This document shows, piece by piece, positions 19,276 through 27,946 of a DNA stretch of 64,000 bases (its first letter is position 1; the number at the start of each line of letters is the position of its first letter). The position numbers were made by a program, and so were the translations under genes. The DNA is from Paraburkholderia sp. Ac-20340 (lineage in GTDB: Bacteria; Pseudomonadota; Gammaproteobacteria; Burkholderiales; Burkholderiaceae), in the NCBI RefSeq assembly GCF_017104965.1, contig NZ_JAAGPR010000001.1, positions 1 to 64,000 of the forward strand, read 5' to 3'. The notes beneath the pieces were generated by a model. It was not told the DNA's origin. It saw only the letters and a program-made list of their open reading frames with translations, and searched no databases.

Positions 19276-19516
19276 GATGAGCTCCTGAAAAGGGATGAAC
19301 GACGTGGATTCGCCTGCTCGTCGTACCGCTTCTTGAGCAACGTGCGCGCCCGGCAAAGTCAGCCGGATGCGTGGCACGCGCGTTGCGACTAGCGCGCTCG
19401 ATCATTTCTATTCAGACTCGATGGTCAATACTCATTCGCTCATACCGGCAAACCTGTTCCCGTGATGCTCGTGCCCGAACTCAATCACGTTGGTTCGACG
19501 TTGGCGCATCACGCCA

Positions 19517-21070
19517 TCACACCATCGCGCCTTCCACCTTGAACGCGGCCACCAGCGTATTGAGCGAATGCGCGTGATCCGCGAGCGATGACGCGGCGGC
19601 TGCGCTCTGTTCGACCAGCGCCGCGTTCTGCTGCGTGACTTCGTCCATCTGCGTGACGGCGAGACCGACCTGCTCGATGCCGTCGCTCTGTGCGCGCGAG
19701 GCCGAGGCAATTTCGTGAATCAGCGTGGCCACGCGCGTCGTGGAGGTCTGAATCTCTGCCATCGCGCCGCTTGCTTCGGTCACGAGCACGGCGCCGCTCG
19801 CCACGCGTCCGGTCGAGCCTGCGATCAGCGTGCCGATTTCCTTCGCCGCCGCCGAAGCGCGTTGCGCGAGACTGCGCACTTCGCCCGCCACCACGGCAAA
19901 ACCGCGTCCTTCTTCACCGGCGCGCGCGGCTTCCACCGCCGCATTGAGCGCGAGAATATTGGTCTGGAACGCGATGCTTTCAATCGTACCGATGATGTCG
20001 GTCATCTTCGACGAACTGGCGTGAATCTCGTGCATGGTCTGCTCCATGCGCGTGACCGCGTCGCGCCCGCGCCCGGCCACGTCGGCAGCGCCCAGCGCGA
20101 GATCGCGCGCCTGCTGCGCGTTGAGCGCGTTGGTCTGAACCGTGCTGATCAACTCCTGCATCGCGGCGGCGGTTTGCGCGAGCGACGAAGCTTGTTCTTC
20201 GGTACGCTGCGAAAGATCGATATTGCCGCTCGCGATCTGTTGCGTGGCGGTAGCCATCGCGTTCGCACCGGCATGCACCTGTTCCATGGTTTCGCGCAGA
20301 CGCGTCTGCATGGCGGCTAGGCCGTCGAGCAGCACGCCCATTTCATCGGCGCGCTGGATGCTCACGTGCGTGGTCAGATCGCCGGCGGCGATGGCGTCGA
20401 ATTGCGCCATCGCCGCGCGCAGCGGGTCCATCACCGCGCGACGCAGACCGCGCCAACTCAGGAACGCGATCAACATCGCCAGCGCGATGCTCGCGCCGCA
20501 CATCACGCCCAGCATGCGAAAGCGCGCGCCCGAAGCGGCGTCGGCCTGACGCGCCGCTTCGTCCAGATAACGTTCGAGCGCGGTCTGGCTGGTGTTCATC
20601 GCCGTATAGAGGCCGATCAGTTCGGCGGCGCGCTGCTCGTTCATCCAGCTGGCGTCGTGGCCGCGGATGGCCGTGATCAGACGGTCGATCGCATCGCGGC
20701 GTACCGCAGTGCGTTTCGCGTCGAGATCGTCGGTGAGCGTTTGCAGCTCGGGCGTCTTGGGCAGCGCGCGAAACTGTTGCCACCAGCGGTCCGAATCGGC
20801 CAGCAGCGATTGCGCGCGGTCGAGTTGCGGGCCGAGTTGCGGCGAATCGGGATTCGCCATCGCCCAGTCGAGACCGAAGCGCGCGCGCGACATCGCCGTG
20901 CCGGATTTGCCGAGCGCCACCGCCGAAGCGAAATGGACCGCATAGGCGTCATGCTGTGCGCGATTGGTCAGGTCCATGCCGAACAGGCTCACCACACCCA
21001 TCGCGATGACCAGCGCCCCGAGCGTCATCACCGTCAAGGCGAGCCGCAGATTGATCGTCAGGCTTTTCAT
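19517..21070 (-). CDS. Methyl-accepting chemotaxis protein
   Basis: This 517-residue receptor has the Tsr/Tar plan: membrane span near residues 10-30, a four-helix periplasmic domain of about 150 residues, a second span near 190-215, a HAMP region (DPLRAAMAQFDAIAAGDLTTHV), and a long cytoplasmic coiled coil. The CheA/CheW-binding hairpin is intact: ESIAFQTNILALNAAVEAARAGEEGRGFAVVAGEVRSLAQ. It ends in FKVEGAMV without the NWETF-type pentapeptide that tethers CheR, so adaptation may depend on other receptors. The start at 21070 is where the receptor homology begins. The ligand is unknown. Confidence 0.9.
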   Translation of the reverse strand: MKSLTINLRLALTVMTLGALVIAMGVVSLFGMDLTNRAQHDAYAVHFASAVALGKSGTAMSRARFGLDWAMANPDSPQLGPQLDRAQSLLADSDRWWQQFRALPKTPELQTLTDDLDAKRTAVRRDAIDRLITAIRGHDASWMNEQRAAELIGLYTAMNTSQTALERYLDEAARQADAASGARFRMLGVMCGASIALAMLIAFLSWRGLRRAVMDPLRAAMAQFDAIAAGDLTTHVSIQRADEMGVLLDGLAAMQTRLRETMEQVHAGANAMATATQQIASGNIDLSQRTEEQASSLAQTAAAMQELISTVQTNALNAQQARDLALGAADVAGRGRDAVTRMEQTMHEIHASSSKMTDIIGTIESIAFQTNILALNAAVEAARAGEEGRGFAVVAGEVRSLAQRASAAAKEIGTLIAGSTGRVASGAVLVTEASGAMAEIQTSTTRVATLIHEIASASRAQSDGIEQVGLAVTQMDEVTQQNAALVEQSAAAASSLADHAHSLNTLVAAFKVEGAMV

Positions 21071-21389
21071 TGTTGTTCCATATGCGAAACGATGCACCGT
21101 ATATGAAAAGTATAACGGCAGGGCAGAGGTGGAAATTAAATGCGATGGGTGGGTGTTTACCCTTGGGGCGGTGCACAAAATAAAAAAGCCCGTCCACAAG
21201 GACGGGCAAAAAAGGACGAATGTGCGACCAGCGTGAGCATCACGATCGGCTTTCAGAAAACAAAGATCGAATAGTGATCCTTACTATATTGCACACTTCA
21301 TCCGGAGAACGTTGAAGCATAAAAGCCATGCAAACGGCGCGCGTGAAGGATCAAACCTGCGCTGCCCCATCTACATCGCTATTGTGCGA
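21071..21389. other. Intergenic region between receptor and porin
   Basis: This 319-base gap holds the porin terminator at 21175-21207 and, nearer the receptor, a short A/T-rich stretch that probably contains the receptor promoter. No additional gene is supported. Confidence 0.5.
21175..21207 (-). terminator. Rho-independent terminator downstream of the porin gene
   Basis: Perfect arms GCCCGTCC (21188-21195) and GGACGGGC (21200-21207) enclose a four-base loop. Read on the minus strand, the hairpin is followed by TTTTTTATTTT. It lies about 180 bases after the porin stop and before the chemotaxis receptor gene, so it should separate the two transcripts. Confidence 0.8.
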
Positions 21390-22529
21390 TCAGAAGCGCG
21401 TGAGCATGCCCACCGCGCCCATCACCTGATTGCCCGTCGACGACGAACCGCCCGCGTTATACATGACCGCGACGTTCTTGTTACCCGTTGCGTGCTGGTA
21501 CATCGCTTCGGCATAGAGTTCCGTGCGCTTGGACAGCGAGTAACGCGCGATCGCGTTCACCTGGCTCCACTTCGGATCGGCGCCATACGAGGTCGCGCCG
21601 CTCAGGTGAGCGTCGGTGTACGCATACGACAGGCCGGCCTTGAAGGCGGGCGTGAAGTTGTACATGCCGTTGACTTCGTAGTTGTCGAAGCGAACCGATC
21701 CATTGCTCAGACCGAATGCGCTCGTGCCCTGGTACTGGCTATGCGAATACACGAAGCCCAGCACGGCCGGCCCGATCGCGTAGTTCACGCCTGCAGCGAC
21801 GGTGCGTTGCACGTCGGACGTGAGGCTGCCCTTGACTTCGGCCTGATCGACGGCGCCTGTGGTGTTGGTGAAAGCGGTGCCCGTCTTCGAGCCCGAGCCG
21901 TTGCTTTGCAGATAGCCAGCCGCGGCCGTCAACGGGCCGTAGGTGTAGCTGGCGGCGGCGCTATATGCGCGGCTGACTGCGAATTCGGTGCTGTTGCTGA
22001 ACGCGTACATGCCGCCGAACTTGAAGCCACCGTAGTTCAGGCTCGTGTATTTGACCGAGTTGTTGAAACGGACGCTGTGCTGGAGGTTGTCGTTGTCGTA
22101 CGGATGCGCGAAGCCCGAATCGCCGAAGGTGCCGGCGGTGGCCGACAGCGGCGAAACGAAGTCGACGATGTCGTCGTACTGGCGGCCCATCGTCAGCGTA
22201 CCGAAGGCGTTGCTGCTCAAACCGACAAACGCCTGGCGGCCGAACATACGGCTGTTCTGGCCCAGCGTACCGTTGTTGACGTTAAAGCCGTTTTCAAGGG
22301 TGAAGATGGCTTTCAGGCCGCCACCGAGATCTTCTGCGCCTTTGAGGCCGAAGCGGCTGCCGCTGATGTTGCCGCTCGCCAGCGCAACGCGGCCGCTGCC
22401 GCCCACGTTGTTCGTATAGGCGATGCCGGCGTCGACGAGGCCGTACAGGGTCACCGAGCTTTGAGCGTGTGCGGAGGAGGCGGCGGCGAATGCGGTCACG
22501 CAAGCGGCGGCGATCGAAATTTTTTTCAC
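21390..22529 (-). CDS. General outer-membrane porin (Burkholderia type)
   Basis: This 379-residue protein is a Gram-negative porin of the Burkholderia/Neisseria class. A signal peptide ends at AHA before QSSVTLYGLVDAG, the standard mature N terminus of these trimers. The barrel shows SRFGLKGAEDLGGGLKAIFTLENGF and RQAFVGLS, and ends in the terminal Phe (GMLTRF) needed for BAM recognition. The start is GTG at 22529 with GGAG seven bases upstream. It allows passive diffusion of small polar solutes. Selectivity cannot be read from sequence. Confidence 0.93.
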   Translation of the reverse strand: MKKISIAAACVTAFAAASSAHAQSSVTLYGLVDAGIAYTNNVGGSGRVALASGNISGSRFGLKGAEDLGGGLKAIFTLENGFNVNNGTLGQNSRMFGRQAFVGLSSNAFGTLTMGRQYDDIVDFVSPLSATAGTFGDSGFAHPYDNDNLQHSVRFNNSVKYTSLNYGGFKFGGMYAFSNSTEFAVSRAYSAAASYTYGPLTAAAGYLQSNGSGSKTGTAFTNTTGAVDQAEVKGSLTSDVQRTVAAGVNYAIGPAVLGFVYSHSQYQGTSAFGLSNGSVRFDNYEVNGMYNFTPAFKAGLSYAYTDAHLSGATSYGADPKWSQVNAIARYSLSKRTELYAEAMYQHATGNKNVAVMYNAGGSSSTGNQVMGAVGMLTRF

Positions 22530-22869
22530 TGTGAGACTCCAGTTCTATAGGTACGCTGGGTTGAGACGCCAGCGAGTATAGAAAAGGGCCTGCGAAAAAA
22601 TGCGCGCCGGTTGGCGCAGGGTCCCTTCCGGAATCTGGAAGAATGGATTCAAAAAATTGAAATAATTGGCGGCAAGCCATGTTTCATAACGCTCGCGCAA
22701 GCCCGGTGGCGTGGGGGATTGCGTCGCCCGGCGTCGCGGAGTCGCGTTTCTGCAACATCGGAAAGTGAAACAATCGGGCGTCGATGGAGGTCGAGTGATT
22801 CTTTCGATCTCGAAGTGGACGCCCGCTATATCGTGGCCACCGCGCTGCGTTATATGGCTTTCGAAACAC
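22530..22869. other. Intergenic region upstream of the porin
   Basis: This 340-base region contains a minus-strand TATACT (22575-22580), a plausible -10 element for the porin with a leader of about 40 bases. No good -35 element is seen. The rest holds short open frames with no recognisable family, which I do not call as genes. Confidence 0.4.
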
Positions 22870-24453
22870 TCATGATTTAAGGCCTTTTCCGCGAAAGATG
22901 AAGTAGCTCGATACCGCCATCAGGCTCACGGCAATCGCACCATAAAGCATCAGCACGCCGAAGCCGTGAATCAGCGCGCTTCGGCTAATCTGCGCGAAAT
23001 GCTCCGCGCTCAGGGCAGATGCGCCGATGAAAGCCGCCGCCTCGCTCGGTACGAGATCGCCCGCTGCCACGCGGCTGGCCAAGGCATGCCATGTTGCGCT
23101 TTCCGCAGGTACATCCAGCGCCGCCTGCAAACGATGCGAGACGCCTTCCACCAGCAGCAAGCCCATCAACGCGATATTGACTGCGAGCGTGATCATGCGT
23201 GCGCTCATGTCGATACCCGATGCCATGCCCGCACGCGACGCGGCAACCGAACTCGTCGTGGTGTTCGTGACCGGCGTATTGGTCATGCCAAGTCCCGCGC
23301 CTGCCAGCAGGCAACCGGGCAACACGGCCCATCCGCCCGCATGGCCGAACCGGCTGCCGATCCACATCACGAAGAAACCCAGGCCGATGGTGAGCAGCCC
23401 GGCAGGAATCACCAGTCCAGGCCGGTAACGCAGCGCCAGCCGCTCGCCAACGGGCGGAAACACCAACGTGGGCAAGGTATAGGCAAGCAGCGAAAGCCCC
23501 GCGGCAACCGGCCCTTCGCCCAGCGCGCGCTGAAAGTAAATCGGCAAATAGATGATGAAGGCCCAGAAGCTGAAATTCATGCCCACCGATCCCAGCAACG
23601 CGCCGGAAAAGTTGCGCACCTTGAACACCGAGAAGTCGAACATCGGATGCGCGATGCGCGTTTCCACGCCGTAGAACAAGGCCAGGCTGAGGGCGCTGGC
23701 GGCGAGAATCGTCAGGCTGGTAGCGCTGGTAAAGCCTTTGTCGCCGCCTTGCGTAATCGTCCAGACGAAGCCGAAGATCGCCGCCGAAAGCGTCACCATG
23801 CCCCAAACGTCGAGCCTGCGTGCCTGCGGGTCGCGCGATTCCTGCACGCCGGCCCACGCGAGCCCGAGCGTCACGACAGCGAGGCCGACGTGAATCCAGA
23901 ACACCCACTGCCAGCTGGCCAGCGCGACAATCGCGCCGCCTACCAGCGGCCCGAATCCCAGCCCGATGCCGAGCACGATGCCCCATACGCTGAAGGCCCG
24001 CGCACGCGCGGCGCCTTGCTGAAACTGATGCGACAGCACGGCAACCAGGCAGATCAGCATTGCGCCGCCGCTTGCGCCTTGCAGGGCGCGGCTTGCAATC
24101 AGCATCGCCGATGTCTGCGCCAGCCCGCACAGCAGCGAGGCCACGCCAAACAACGCAATCGTGCCGATAAAAATGCGCTTGCGACCGAAGCGGTCGGCAA
24201 GCGTGCCGGTCGCCATGAGTACCGTCGTGCAGGCGATGGTGTAGGCGTTCATGATCCACTGAATCTGCTTGAAATCGCCGTGAAGCACGGTTTCGAGTGT
24301 GGGCAGAATGACCGGGACACTGGAGATTTCCAGCGAAAACATCATCGCTGCGAGACAGACGGCGATCAGTGCGACCGTGTTTCGTTGTGTGTGCAACGGT
24401 GTTGACGGTGGCTCGATCTCGCCTGTTTCCTGTTCGATTTCGCAAACCTGCAT
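22870..24453 (-). CDS. MFS efflux transporter, DHA2 type
   Basis: This 527-residue, roughly fourteen-span transporter has the signatures LEISSVPVILPTLETVL near span 1, TLADRFGRKRIF after span 2, ALQGASGGAMLICL in span 4 and GPLVGGAIVALASWQWVFWIHV in span 5. The substrate is probably an organic toxin or drug. I chose the ATG at 24453 because GGAG lies just upstream; a frame start at 24492 has no such site. A LysR gene is divergent from it 153 bases away with a palindrome between them, so the pump is likely inducible by that regulator. Confidence 0.87.
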   Translation of the reverse strand: MQVCEIEQETGEIEPPSTPLHTQRNTVALIAVCLAAMMFSLEISSVPVILPTLETVLHGDFKQIQWIMNAYTIACTTVLMATGTLADRFGRKRIFIGTIALFGVASLLCGLAQTSAMLIASRALQGASGGAMLICLVAVLSHQFQQGAARARAFSVWGIVLGIGLGFGPLVGGAIVALASWQWVFWIHVGLAVVTLGLAWAGVQESRDPQARRLDVWGMVTLSAAIFGFVWTITQGGDKGFTSATSLTILAASALSLALFYGVETRIAHPMFDFSVFKVRNFSGALLGSVGMNFSFWAFIIYLPIYFQRALGEGPVAAGLSLLAYTLPTLVFPPVGERLALRYRPGLVIPAGLLTIGLGFFVMWIGSRFGHAGGWAVLPGCLLAGAGLGMTNTPVTNTTTSSVAASRAGMASGIDMSARMITLAVNIALMGLLLVEGVSHRLQAALDVPAESATWHALASRVAAGDLVPSEAAAFIGASALSAEHFAQISRSALIHGFGVLMLYGAIAVSLMAVSSYFIFRGKGLKS

Positions 24454-24531
24454 GACTCGCTCCAGAAAGGGTTTTGACGCGGCCGCATGCAAAGGGGCCG
24501 TTCATCATCGGATTTTCATGAGCAGTCTAGA

Positions 24532-24544
24532 GGAATATAATTCC
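24532..24544. promoter_or_regulatory. Palindromic operator between DHA2 pump and LysR gene
   Basis: The sequence GGAAT-ATA-ATTCC is a perfect 5-bp inverted repeat. A related half-site ATTCCCTC follows at 24561-24568, and a TTGACG hexamer lies at 24549-24554. The position midway between divergent genes fits a LysR binding site. Confidence 0.45.
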
Positions 24545-24606
24545 CCTATTGACGCATATCATTCCCTCTATAGCGTCCCGCACGGAACCAATTAAAAGGG
24601 CAACAG

Positions 24607-25524
24607 ATGAAAGACAACCTCGATGGCGTAGCCACTTTCGTGCAGGTGGTAGAAGCGGGCAGTTTCGCACTGGCGGCCGAGCGCATGAATCTCACGCGCT
24701 CGGCGGTGGGCAAGGCCGTCAGCCGGTTAGAGGCGCGTCTGGGCGTGCGGCTGATTCATCGCAGCACGCGCAGCCAGTCGCTCACGACCGAAGGGCAGTC
24801 GTATTACGAAGGCTGTGTACGTGCGCTCGCGGAACTCGATAACGCCGAGGCCGCGCTCGATCATAGCGGCATCGAGCCAAGCGGCCGCCTGCGCGTAAGC
24901 GTGCCGGAGGCGTTCGGTCATCTGTGCGTGGCGCCTGTCATGCTCGATCTCGCACGTCAGCATCCGAAGCTGCAGATCGATCTGTCGTTCACCGACCGCA
25001 TGACGGATCTGGTCGAAGAAGGCATCGATCTGGCCGTGCGTATCGGCGAGTTGCGCGACAGCACCACGCTGGCGGCGCGTCATCTCGGCACGCAGCATGT
25101 GGTGATCGGCGCATCGCCCGACTATCTGGCGCGGCACGGTACGCCTGCGAGTATCGACGATCTCGCGGATCACATCGGCATCGGCTATTCGATCGGCGGC
25201 AATGTCGCGCCGTGTTGGGGCGGCGCCGTGATGACGGGCGGCGACGGCGGCGTGCAGCCGGTACGTATCCGCTCGCAGATCAGCATGGACGATATTCAGG
25301 CGATCGCGGCGGCGGCAATCGACGGTTACGGGCTGGCGTGGCTGCCGTGCTGGCTGCTCACGCGCTTCACGCAGAGCGGCGTGCTGGTGCCGGTGCTCGG
25401 CAACTACCGCGTGCGCTCGCAGGAAATCTACGCGGTCTGGCCCAAGGTGCGCCATTTGCGAGCGAAGACGCGCGTGGCGATCGACGCGCTCAAAGAGCGG
25501 ATTCCGGCGATGATCGGCGCGTAG
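24607..25524 (+). CDS. LysR-family transcriptional regulator (divergent from DHA2 pump)
   Basis: This 305-residue regulator has an N-terminal winged helix-turn-helix (ATFVQVVEAGSFALAAERMNLTRSAVGKAVSRLEARLGVRLIHRSTR) and a C-terminal effector domain (GRLRVSVPEAFGHLCVAPVM). AAGGG precedes the ATG. The sequence resembles the DsdC/AaeR-like group with LTRSAVGKAVSRLE, often found beside efflux genes or oxidoreductases. It probably controls the divergent pump. Its 3' end overlaps the convergent LysR gene at 25490 by 35 bases. Confidence 0.88.
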   Translation: MKDNLDGVATFVQVVEAGSFALAAERMNLTRSAVGKAVSRLEARLGVRLIHRSTRSQSLTTEGQSYYEGCVRALAELDNAEAALDHSGIEPSGRLRVSVPEAFGHLCVAPVMLDLARQHPKLQIDLSFTDRMTDLVEEGIDLAVRIGELRDSTTLAARHLGTQHVVIGASPDYLARHGTPASIDDLADHIGIGYSIGGNVAPCWGGAVMTGGDGGVQPVRIRSQISMDDIQAIAAAAIDGYGLAWLPCWLLTRFTQSGVLVPVLGNYRVRSQEIYAVWPKVRHLRAKTRVAIDALKERIPAMIGA

Positions 25525-26428
25525 CGGGTTTGTGCTTGTTGAGTAGCGCAAGCACTTCATCCACCATCGGATTATGACGATCAGGATTCCATAGCAATGC
25601 GGCCGTCACCACCATGATCTTTTCCTTGAGCGGACGCACGACGACGTTTTCCGGCGCGAGGCGGCGCATCGAAGCGGGCACCAGCGCCACGCCCTGACCG
25701 CAGCCTACGTAGGCGATCTGCGAAGTCACGGAACGCACTTCGTGCGTAATGCGCGGCGTCAGACCATGCGTGCGGCAGACGGCGGTGAGCATGTCGAAGT
25801 AGACCGGGCTGACCTGCCGCGAGGACATCACCAGTTGCTCATCGGCCAATGACTGCAGGCGCACACGCGGCAGCGCCGCGAGCGCGTGGTCGCGTGGCAG
25901 CGCCACGGCCAGGCGGTCTTCGGCGAGCGGCAGCGTGGCGATCGTGCCGCCCACTTCGCCGTCCACACGCACGAAAGCCAGATCGAGTTCGCCTCTTTCC
26001 AGTTGCGGAACGGCATCCACGCTGTCGATTTCCTTCACGAACACGCTCAGATGCGGATGCGCGCGTTTGAGCGCGTCAAGCAGCGGCGGCACGGTTTCGA
26101 GCATTGCCGATGTAATCGCGCCTACCTGCAAGACACCGGATTGACCGGCGGCGACTTCCCGCACGACGCGCTCCAGTTGCTCGACGTGGCCCGCGAATTG
26201 CCGCACGGCAGGCAGGATCGCCGCGCCTGCGGGGCTCAATTGCGTGCCTTGGCGCGATCGATGGAAGAGTTGCAGCTTGAGCGACTGTTCGAGCACCTTG
26301 ATCTGCTCGGTGAGCGGCGGCTGGGACATATTCAGGCGCTGCGCGGCGCGCCCGAAGTGCTGTTCCTCGGCAACGGCGAGAAACATCCAGAGCTGGCGTA
26401 TCAGCCGGAAATCGATGGTATGGCTCAT
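25490..26428 (-). CDS. LysR-family transcriptional regulator of the RraA/aminotransferase operon
   Basis: This 312-residue regulator has the DNA-binding motif FLAVAEEQHFGRAAQRLNMSQPPLTEQIKVLEQSLKLQLFHR and a C-terminal inducer domain beginning GVLQVGAITSAMLETVPPLL. The QPPLTEQI variant is typical of regulators of aromatic-acid and related catabolic operons (CatR/BenM-like). It is divergent from the three RraA-like genes, with 150 bases between, and a perfect inverted repeat with a T-N11-A core lies in that gap. It is therefore the probable activator of that operon. The inducer is unknown. Confidence 0.88.
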   Translation of the reverse strand: MSHTIDFRLIRQLWMFLAVAEEQHFGRAAQRLNMSQPPLTEQIKVLEQSLKLQLFHRSRQGTQLSPAGAAILPAVRQFAGHVEQLERVVREVAAGQSGVLQVGAITSAMLETVPPLLDALKRAHPHLSVFVKEIDSVDAVPQLERGELDLAFVRVDGEVGGTIATLPLAEDRLAVALPRDHALAALPRVRLQSLADEQLVMSSRQVSPVYFDMLTAVCRTHGLTPRITHEVRSVTSQIAYVGCGQGVALVPASMRRLAPENVVVRPLKEKIMVVTAALLWNPDRHNPMVDEVLALLNKHKPATRRSSPESAL

Positions 26429-26442
26429 GGCGGGCTCATTAG

Positions 26443-26476
26443 GTACGCGTACAGGTCTACGTACTGATATACGTAC
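26443..26476. promoter_or_regulatory. Cluster of TACGTA-type palindromes near the LysR start
   Basis: A perfect 10-bp palindrome GTACGCGTAC (26443-26452) is followed by two copies of TACGTAC (26458-26464 and 26470-26476) spaced by five bases. Their density immediately upstream of the LysR start suggests an autoregulatory or second operator site. Confidence 0.4.
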
Positions 26477-26491
26477 AAACGTGTTCCAGAA

Positions 26492-26512
26492 TTCGTATCA
26501 CGGAGATACGAA
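26492..26512. promoter_or_regulatory. LysR-type operator for the RraA operon
   Basis: A perfect inverted repeat TTCGTATC-N5-GATACGAA includes the classic LysR core T-N11-A (TATC...GATA, 26496-26508). It lies 67 bases before the first RraA-like start and 64 bases before the LysR start. Confidence 0.6.
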
Positions 26513-26578
26513 ACGCGAATTTGTCATATCAGCGGGACAGCGCGAGGATTGTCGCACTTTTCAACGGAAACGAGCGCG

Positions 26579-27238
26579 ATGAACTCCACCTCCATTCTCG
26601 ACCGCCTTGCCGCGCTGGACACCAACACGGTGTCCGATGCGCTCGACTTTCTCGGCCTGCCCGGCGCGACATTCGGTCTGCGGCCGTTGTGGGATTGCCC
26701 GAAGATCGTGGGCCGCGCGAGCACGATCCAGCTTGGACCCAAGACCGACGCGAAGCCCACGGTCCACCTGATTTCGCCCGTGATCGACGCCGTCACCAGC
26801 GACGATCGTGTGCTGGTGATCGCGGGCGGCGCGAACGGCGTGTCGTGCTGGGGCGACATTCTCGCCAACGCGGCGACGGCAAAGCGCATTCGCGGCTCCG
26901 TCATCGACGGCGTGAGCCGCGATATCGAGGGCAGCGAAGCGGTCGCTTATCCGGTCTATGGGCGCGGCGTGACGATGATCAGCGCACGCAATCGCGTGAT
27001 CCAGCTCGACTCGGGCTGCGCGGTTCAAGTCGCGGGCGTGACGGTGAACGAGGACGACTATGTGATTGCCGATCGTTGCGGCACGGTGTTCGTGCCCGCA
27101 GCCCGCATCGAAGCGGTGCTCGATCTGGGCGAGCGCATCGCGCGGCGCCAGGACGGCATGGTCGCGGCGGTACGCGCGGGCCGCTCCGTTGCCGAAGTCA
27201 TGCATGACAAGGAATTCGAGGCCATCGCGGCCCGCTAA
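26579..27238 (+). CDS. RraA/HMG-aldolase family protein, copy 1
   Basis: This 219-residue protein belongs to the RraA-like class II pyruvate aldolases. It has the active-site motif D-X20-R-D of characterised 4-hydroxy-4-methyl-2-oxoglutarate/4-carboxy-4-hydroxy-2-oxoadipate aldolases: Asp93 in CWGDILANA, Arg114 and Asp115 in DGVSRDIEG. A divalent metal is expected at these residues. This favours an aldolase over the RNase-E inhibitor RraA, which lacks the full motif. It is the first of three paralogues in a row, transcribed away from a LysR regulator. The reaction would cleave a branched hydroxy-oxo acid to pyruvate plus a second oxo acid; the exact substrate is unknown. Confidence 0.82.
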   Translation: MNSTSILDRLAALDTNTVSDALDFLGLPGATFGLRPLWDCPKIVGRASTIQLGPKTDAKPTVHLISPVIDAVTSDDRVLVIAGGANGVSCWGDILANAATAKRIRGSVIDGVSRDIEGSEAVAYPVYGRGVTMISARNRVIQLDSGCAVQVAGVTVNEDDYVIADRCGTVFVPAARIEAVLDLGERIARRQDGMVAAVRAGRSVAEVMHDKEFEAIAAR

Positions 27239-27265
27239 CCCCTCTTTCGACAAGGAATGTGCGCG

Positions 27266-27946
27266 ATGACGCAATCCCTCAAGGCGAGCGCCGAAGACCA
27301 GCAACTGGTCGCGCTCTTCGAAGGCCTCGATACGCCTGGCGTTTCCGATGCGCTCGACAAACTCGGCCTGCATGGTCAGGCGCTGGGCATCATGCCGCTC
27401 GCGGACGATACGCGCGTGGTCGTCGGCCCGGCGTTCACGGTGAAATACGTGCCGGCCAGCGTGCCGCCGGGCACGGTCGGCGATTTTATCGACGAGGTCG
27501 CGCCGGGCGACGTGATCGTGATCGATAACGACGGCCGCACCGATTGCACGGTCTGGGGCGACATCATGACCCAGTACGCGGGCTTGCGCGGCATCGCGGG
27601 CACGGTGATCGACGGCGTTTGCCGCGATGTAACGAAGGCGCTGGGCGAGCGTTATCCGCTCTTCACGGCGGGCCGCTTCATGCGCACTGGGAAGGACCGC
27701 GTGCAGGTCGAAGCGGTCAACGGCACGGTTGCGATCGGCACCGTACGCGTGATGGCGCGCGATATCGTGGTCGCCGATGTCAATGGCGTGGTCATCGTGC
27801 CGCGTGCACGGGCGCGCGAAGTGGCGCAAACGGCGCGCGCGATCGAAGCCACGGAAGCGCGTATTCGCGAGGCGATCGCGCAGGGCAAGACCTTGGGCGA
27901 AGCGCGCGCCGCGCTCGGTTATCACCAGTTGCAGAGGAAAGCCTGA
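27266..27946 (+). CDS. RraA/HMG-aldolase family protein, copy 2
   Basis: This 226-residue paralogue also keeps D-X20-R-D: Asp99 in VWGDIMTQY, Arg120 and Asp121 in DGVCRDVTK. I start it at 27266 because AAGGA at 27252-27256 is correctly spaced for this ATG and not for the one at 27257. The stop shares one base with the next start (TGATG), so the pair is translationally coupled. The N terminus (LVALFEGLDTPGVSDALDKLGL) is typical for the family. Copies 1 and 2 share the overall layout but are clearly diverged, so they are not a recent duplication and may act on different substrates or form mixed oligomers. Confidence 0.82.
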   Translation: MTQSLKASAEDQQLVALFEGLDTPGVSDALDKLGLHGQALGIMPLADDTRVVVGPAFTVKYVPASVPPGTVGDFIDEVAPGDVIVIDNDGRTDCTVWGDIMTQYAGLRGIAGTVIDGVCRDVTKALGERYPLFTAGRFMRTGKDRVQVEAVNGTVAIGTVRVMARDIVVADVNGVVIVPRARAREVAQTARAIEATEARIREAIAQGKTLGEARAALGYHQLQRKA

